Source of the DNA: Hevea brasiliensis
Lineage: Eukaryota > Streptophyta > Magnoliopsida > Malpighiales > Euphorbiaceae
Assembly (NCBI RefSeq): GCF_030052815.1
Contig: NC_079504.1
Coordinates: 84,322,249 to 84,386,248 of the forward strand
DNA: 64,000 bases
Reading direction: 5' to 3'
Position numbers and translations under genes: made by a program. Below, piece by piece: positions 58,971 to 64,000 of the stretch (the stretch's first letter is position 1; each line of letters starts with the position of its first letter). Under the pieces are notes generated by a model, which did no database searches, was not told the DNA's origin, and was given only the letters and a program-made list of their open reading frames with translations.

Positions 58971-60356
58971 GTAGAGACCTAGTGTAGGTAAAAATTTTGG
59001 TTAGGCATAGGGCTAGTGTGGGTTTTTTTTTTTTGGTTGATTTTTTTGGATCAATTACCCTTTTGGCATCAATTAAGTCTTAGATATCATGCTTAAGTTA
59101 AAAGCATTAGTCGGTGTCATGACTGTGGGCATTGGTAGAACTGGTAACATTGGTTGATATCATAGCTAGGTGGGAGTGGATTTGGTAGTGGTCTGGGTGC
59201 TAAGAGCTGTAAGAGGTCTTGAGCTTTGAGGTGCTCCAAAACTTTGGATAAGGGTCGGCTGAATTAGAAATATCTCCTTGGGGTGTGAGACACAATTTTA
59301 ACCTCAATAACTTTAATGCCACTTAATTGGCCTACCTCGGGGCCTCTTTCTAAAGTTGACCACAATTTTCTTCTCTAGCTCAAACATCTTGGCGTTCAAT
59401 ACTTCATCAAGCACGGCCATAGTTTCTTCCATCTTAAGTAGTGCAAATGAAATCCTTACTAGTCTCTTCCCTTCCCTAACCCAAGTGACCTGATTGGAAG
59501 TCTCTTTTATGTGTTTTGAGGCTATGTTTGCTCAAAAAAAATAGGATTTAAGGGTTAACCTAAGTATGCTATGTACATGAATGCAATGCATGAATGGACC
59601 AATTTTTTTTTTTTTTTTTGCCTTTACTTTTACAAACCAAAAATGAACCGTACCAATAGAACCAAAACTAGACCATATAAACTGAACTAAAATCGGACCA
59701 AAGACTGAATGAAAACCAAAAAAAAAAAAATCTCTAGAACTGAATCTTTGCCCCCTTATACCTTCAACTCTCATGTGCAGGGTAAGAAAAAAAATTCTAT
59801 CCTAGGTTATGGTACACTAGACACACCAACAGGGAGTGATCCAGCACGATCCTCCCCTCAAAAATAAAGGATTTATATCCTTAAAGTTTAATCATAAGTA
59901 AGCATCTTCTTGCTTAACACGGGTTTTGAAATGGACTTGGGCCTATACACATATTAGGTTTATGCATAGGCCTAGGTTCATCTCAACTACCACTAGAACT
60001 TATGGTTTAAATAGTAAGGTTATAAATCCAGCACAATAAAAATCTGCGGGGTACCAAGAGTTGAAATCTATGGCTCATGGGCTTCATTGGGTAGGAAAGG
60101 GTCACCCATGCGAGAGCTTGTCCATTAAGCACAACGGCCAGAGCTGTGGCTCTTTTATATACTCGAAGGTACGAGCATGGTGTGCTAGCATTCACTAATT
60201 CGTCATAGCTCGAGTAGAACTATGGTCTGCTTGGCTAGTACTAACAGGGCTAAAAAGGATAAGGGCGATCCGTGTGATAGTGTAGTGCAATGCAAAAAGT
60301 TTAACAGAGGAATAATATTAGACTAATAGAAACATGTTGGAGTAACTATCCATTTA
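58971..60356 (-). other. C1 leader and gag remnant, no intact gene
   Basis: The minus strand near 59330-59480 reads NQVTWVREGKRLVRISFA and KMEETMAVLDEVLNAKMFEL, possibly the start of a Tat-type gag, followed by stops. Nothing else gag-like was recognised before 58970, so most of gag seems lost. A T tract at 59605-59621 and an A tract at 59718-59730 are present. The open frames at 59532-59774 and 60007-60195 have no domain and probably are leader sequence. Confidence 0.5.
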
Positions 60357-60375
60357 GTCCCCAGTGGAGTCGCCA
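60357..60375 (-). other. Primer-binding site of C1 (Tat/Ogre type)
   Basis: Minus-strand TGGCGACTCCACTGGGGAC lies three bases from the right LTR (60379). I recall it as the site of Ogre/Tat elements (tRNA-Arg), distinct from the Met-type sites of the other elements here. Confidence 0.8.
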
Positions 60376-60378
60376 AAC

Positions 60379-63300
60379 TGTAGGAGGGGGGCATGAGGTG
60401 AAATATCATTCATTGGAATTATATAAAATGCACTAGGTAATGCCTAGGAAAGATGGTGGAGTCACAATGGTCTCACTTAAGTGCCACCTCCTTAGACAGC
60501 ATTTCCTAGACATGCACTTCATACAATCCTAATAGAATCAAACCACTAGTAAGTACCGTCTTCCCATAACACTACCACGGTACTAAGGATTTATGCCACG
60601 AAGGCATAGATAGACAGGAGTAGCCACCCGGGTAATAACCGGGACATATTCAGTGTTTCTTTCGAGGGTCATGGATGGCAACTTACTCCTTGCAGAGTTT
60701 CCACAACCATCATTACCATAGTCCAATGTCTAGGTTCAGGAAAGTGGGTACGTAAGGGGAAGGTGTTAGGCACCCCTTACGCCTGGTCTAACCTCGTTAA
60801 TTTGAGTGCCAATCCTCTACTAATATTTCTAAAAGTCTTGTTTATTATTCATTTATTAAACTTCATCCTAAAAAATGCAATTCTAATCCTACAAACGCAA
60901 GTAATTCACAAAAGAGTTATTGTTTACACTCAATTTTTATGCACAAGTAATTCCTATCTATGGTGTTGCTAATTATTTAAATGATATTTATCATATGACT
61001 AAAATTAATTTATTATTGAGAATTTAATTTATAAACAAATTCAATTTCAAATAACCCTATGTTTCTATTTAACCTAATTAATTAATTTTTACCAAGTTAC
61101 CCTAAGGATAATTGAACTAAGTTAATTATGTACATGTGTAATTTATTCTAATATCACATAAGGCCCAAACAATCACAACCTAATAAAGATTTCTAACATG
61201 CAAATTTATTTTACAATTATTAAGTATTAAATTAAATTTATTTTACATGCCAATGTTAGTTTAATTTACAAATAAGATTAATTTTAATTTACAAAGTATT
61301 TATTTAAATTAATTATATGCAAAAGTTAGTTAAATTAAAAACAAAGTTAATTTTAATTTACCAAATAAAAATTCTATTATTACTACAATTTCATGCCAAT
61401 GGTTATTTGAAGAGTTTATAGCTACTTATCTGTTGGTAAATACAGTTGCCATTGGGGCAAGCTACCCTTAAAAGGGTCTTCTCTTCTAGTATGTCAATGA
61501 TATCCCTGACTTACTCCCATTTAGTTTCATGTAAGCTCCACGCAAATACCCTTTTTGGTACTTACCTTAGGGCTACTTACTAATTTTGTTTGCAATAAAA
61601 AATAAAGAAACTAAAGAAAATAAAAGAAATAAAGAAAATATTAATAACAATTTACATTGGATTCTAACTTTAGTCTTCTAAATGCTTAAGATTCCTAATT
61701 AGTTACAACTATCTAATGGTCTAAGTCTTCTAACATGATCCAAACACTTCATAACACTTCTTGAATTAAAAGAACATGAAAAAATAGATCAAATATCAAT
61801 TAAAACCCAAGAAAATACAAGAACATGCATAAATATACAATTTCCAAATTCTAGCAGATTAACAGTAGCAAGAAATATGATTTTTTAAAAATAGTTAGAC
61901 ATGCCTAAAAATAATAAAAAATTTACAGAAGATAGTCTACATATCATACAAGATCATAAAATTTATAAATCAAACAAAACCCTAGCCAAATGGTCTACAT
62001 AAATCGTAACTTTTCTAAGTGGTAGAATCATACTACTTTTTTGTAAAATTCATAACTCATTAACCACAATAGATATGAATGCAAAACCAATTGGAAAATA
62101 TTCTTAAGATACTGAAATTAATTTTAGACACTAGATTTACATAAAAATATTAAGAAACAAGGGAGATATAGGCTCTACAAGTCGGATAACCTACAAATTA
62201 GATTTTATAGGAACCCTAACTTCAAACAGCCATAACTTACAAAATATTAAAGCTTTTTTAGTGATTCTTCAGCCTAAAATTAATAGAATATCCTGTAGAA
62301 TATGAATATAATTTTTACAAATTTTTTATAGATTTAGAAAATAATGAAAAATAATAAAAATACGAGAGACAGAAAACTGAACATGTGCAGAGTTGTGTAT
62401 CCCCTCAAATTAAACATGATTACGTGATCTATATGAATATATAAAATAAATTAACAACAAGGAACATGGAATTAAACATTACATGGCATAGATCTTGAAA
62501 AGAAAATAAAAGAACTAACCTTTAAGAAATATCGCTAGAAAGAAAGAAGAACTAAAAGAATTTTGGTTATTCCTCTCTTTAATTTTTTTTTCTTTTTTTA
62601 TTTTTTATCTTCTCCTCCCCCTCTTTTTTTTTTTTCTCTTTTTCCTGCTTTCTTTTTTATTTTTAGCAGTGGGGTATTTATAGGGTTTTGGGAGAGAGGT
62701 GTGATAGGGTTTGGAGTCCTAGGGTGGTAAAGTTTACATAACTTAAACAACTAGGATTGCAGAATTTGGATGAGACTGATATATAGATGAGGTGTTTTAA
62801 CCAATAGGAAGGGAGAGGAAGGGGAAGGCACCAATAAAAAGTGAGGAAGAGGTGTGGTAGGGTTTAAAGTCCTAGTGTGATAAGATTCAGATAACTTAAA
62901 CAACTGGGATTGAGGAATTTGGGTGACACTGGGATATGGGTGAGGTGTTCCAACCAATAAGAAGAGAGCGAAAGGGGGTGGTACCAATAGAGAGTGAGAA
63001 AGAGAGTAGGGCCAAAGGGGGAGAGAGAGTTTGTATGGGAGAGGGATAGAGAAAAAATATATTTTTTTTATTTTAATTTTTAAAAAATAAATTAAATGGG
63101 TCATATTTAAAATTCCTAACAATGCTTTCTTAGGCCCATGAGTCCCAATTAAACTTAATTAGGTCCATTTAAGAACTACCCATATTAAATTTAAACAAAA
63201 CAAAATTTTATTTAAATTAAATTAATTTTCCAAAAAACATATTATTTTTTTTTCAAGATCATGCCACGGAATTAATAATTCAGTTCTATGCCTCCAATTA

Positions 63301-63381
63301 TATCTTACAGTCATATAATTTTTCATCATCGGGTTTTCCATGGCCACAATACACATACTCATCACAAAATAAGTGTCTACA
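60379..63381 (-). repeat. 5' (right) LTR of C1 (3,003 bp), uninterrupted
   Basis: TGTAGGAGGGGGGCATGAGG to AAGTGTCTACA, with canonical ends and the TSD TCCTT after it (63382-63386). It aligns with 14253-20272 when the solo LTR is removed, with visible scattered differences. It contains GGTGTTAGGCACCCCTTACG and a pyrimidine tract at 62579-62660. The open frames 60763-60972, 62751-63122 and 63298-63624 are non-coding or cross the border. Confidence 0.9.
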
Positions 63382-63386
63382 TCCTT

Positions 63387-64000
63387 CAGCAACTCTTGTA
63401 AAATGAATGAATGAAATGCATTTAGGAATGCCCTGATTCAATTCTTGGTGGCTCAGAATTGAATCCCTTAGAAAGTCCATGATCATACCATATTTATTGT
63501 TTATCCATGTATGCATGAGATGTATGGGAATGTATACAAGTATATGATATATGCATGCTAATTGGATAATGTGCAAAGTAAGACCATAATAGTAATTAAA
63601 TCGACCACTAAATTTTCCAAACAAATGATTAAGTTGGAAATGGTATAATTAAGGTAATTATATCATGGGCCCTCTATTGAGACAATTATTTTAAGAAATT
63701 TTAAATACTTGCATATGATGCAATTAATTTAAGAGATTTTCTTAAGAATAATTGTTAAGCATGAGATGTTGTAAATATGTAAATGGTTTTGCAGCCATAA
63801 TGGATGTGCTTGAGGACATTAAAATTATTTGCATTTTTACTGGCTCAATGGGATCAACTTAACTAATGCAAGATAAGTTAATAATGTATGTGCTTGAGAT
63901 TTTGAGCATTAGGGGCTAGGTAAAAGTATTGAACCTCACATGAGATGTGATGGGCAAGGAATTGCTCACTTATAGTTTATTATAATTCCAATAATGGATG
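63387..64000 (+). repeat. Copia-1 leader, continuation after C1
   Basis: CAGCAACTCTTGTAAAATGA onward matches Copia-2 leader positions of about 48845-49455. It includes the TTAGGAATGCCCTGATTCAA and CATGAGATGTATGGGAATGT segments. It continues Copia-1 from 14247. There is no gene here; the copia gag should begin a few hundred bases past the window end. Confidence 0.88.

Larger units (their letters stand above)
14253..63381 (-). mobile_element. Gypsy element C1 (Tat/Ogre-like), heavily interrupted
   Basis: Two direct ~3.0-kb LTRs (14253-20272 with an insertion; 60379-63381) flank an internal part. TSDs are TCCTT at 14248-14252 and 63382-63386, inside the Copia-1 leader. On the minus strand the primer site TGGCGACTCCACTGGGGAC lies next to the right LTR. 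A purine tract (GGAGGGAAAAC) borders the left LTR, so the element reads right to left. I recall this primer site from Ogre/Tat elements, where it is assigned to tRNA-Arg; that lineage call rests on memory. Integrase fragments also look Tat-like. Copia-2 splits the integrase. RT and most of RNase H seem deleted. Confidence 0.85.
12713..64000 (+). mobile_element. Copia-1, outer copia element hosting the nest, right end outside the window
   Basis: Only the 5' LTR (12713-13390), primer-binding site and leader (13391-14247 and 63387-64000) lie in the window. Everything from 14253 to 63381 is a later insertion (C1 with its own nested elements). The leader halves join in the same order as the uninterrupted Copia-2 leader (47882-49450). 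The expected gag would start shortly beyond 64000. The left insertion site is in the B1 LTR. The TSD (AAGAA at 12708-12712) has no visible partner. Confidence 0.88.

Noticed and set aside
58970..60356. A possible host gene between the C1 remnant and the right LTR
   Set aside because: The stretch is bounded by the C1 primer site and C1 pol remnants, has many stops in all frames, and is better read as the C1 leader and gag remains.
1..64000. CRISPR arrays, tRNA or rRNA genes, or a bacterial/phage system
   Set aside because: No spaced identical repeats, tRNA cloverleaf or rRNA segments were seen. The TGGTATCAGAGC matches are retrotransposon primer sites, not tRNA genes.

Overview
The window is repetitive plant nuclear DNA, most likely from a flowering plant and probably a eudicot. 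I cannot name the species. It is AT-rich, and every part I can interpret belongs to an LTR retrotransposon. I see no host gene, rRNA, tRNA gene, CRISPR array or bacterial feature. Four families recur. (1) A Ty1/copia family has LTRs of about 2.1 kb (TGTTAG...CTTCA). (2) Gypsy family A is a Del/Tekay-like chromovirus with LTRs of about 3.1-3.6 kb (TGTAAC...GTCACA, read on the minus strand). (3) Gypsy family B is a related Del/Tekay-like family with LTRs of about 3.0-3.7 kb. (4) Gypsy family C is Tat/Ogre-like, with LTRs of about 3.0 kb and the primer-binding site TGGCGACTCCACTGGGGAC.

Layout. 1-383 is the start of a copia LTR (minus) that cuts the reverse transcriptase of a family-A element (A1, 384-8107, minus). 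A1 is also cut by a solo copia LTR (1003-3108). A1 sits in the gag zinc knuckle of an older family-B element (B1, 8108-12712, minus), whose 5' LTR carries another solo copia LTR (9895-11975). The same B1 LTR is cut at 12713 by a copia element (Copia-1, +) that runs past the window end.

Copia-1's leader is split at 14253 by a family-C element (C1, 14253-63381, minus); the leader resumes at 63387. C1's left LTR contains a solo family-B LTR (16394-19399). C1's integrase is split by Copia-2 (22272-57425, +). Copia-2's 5' LTR is split by a 23.5-kb family-A array (23855-47381, minus) with three LTRs and two 355-bp internal segments. The first LTR of that array is split by a nearly complete family-B element (B2, 24312-36416, minus). 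Copia-2's gag is split by a further solo copia LTR (49826-51937, minus).

The stack is therefore six levels deep: B1, Copia-1, C1, Copia-2, family-A array, B2. Exact 5-bp target-site duplications (TSDs) support six insertions: GCTTA, CTAAT, ACTAA, CTCCC, TTTGT and TCCCT. Two more are supported by TSDs with one mismatch.

Coding state. No element has an intact polyprotein. Copia-2 keeps gag, integrase, RT (YVDD intact) and RNase H, but it lacks the protease, has lysine at the DDE glutamate position and carries several stops. A1 has a long single-frame gag-protease-RT remnant with an FIDD to FIND change. B2 keeps recognisable gag, protease, RT, RNase H, integrase and chromodomain-like parts, but with many indels, some of which may be assembly errors. 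C1 keeps only integrase pieces and a segment upstream of RT. Its 3' untranslated part holds tandem repeats with conserved hairpins.
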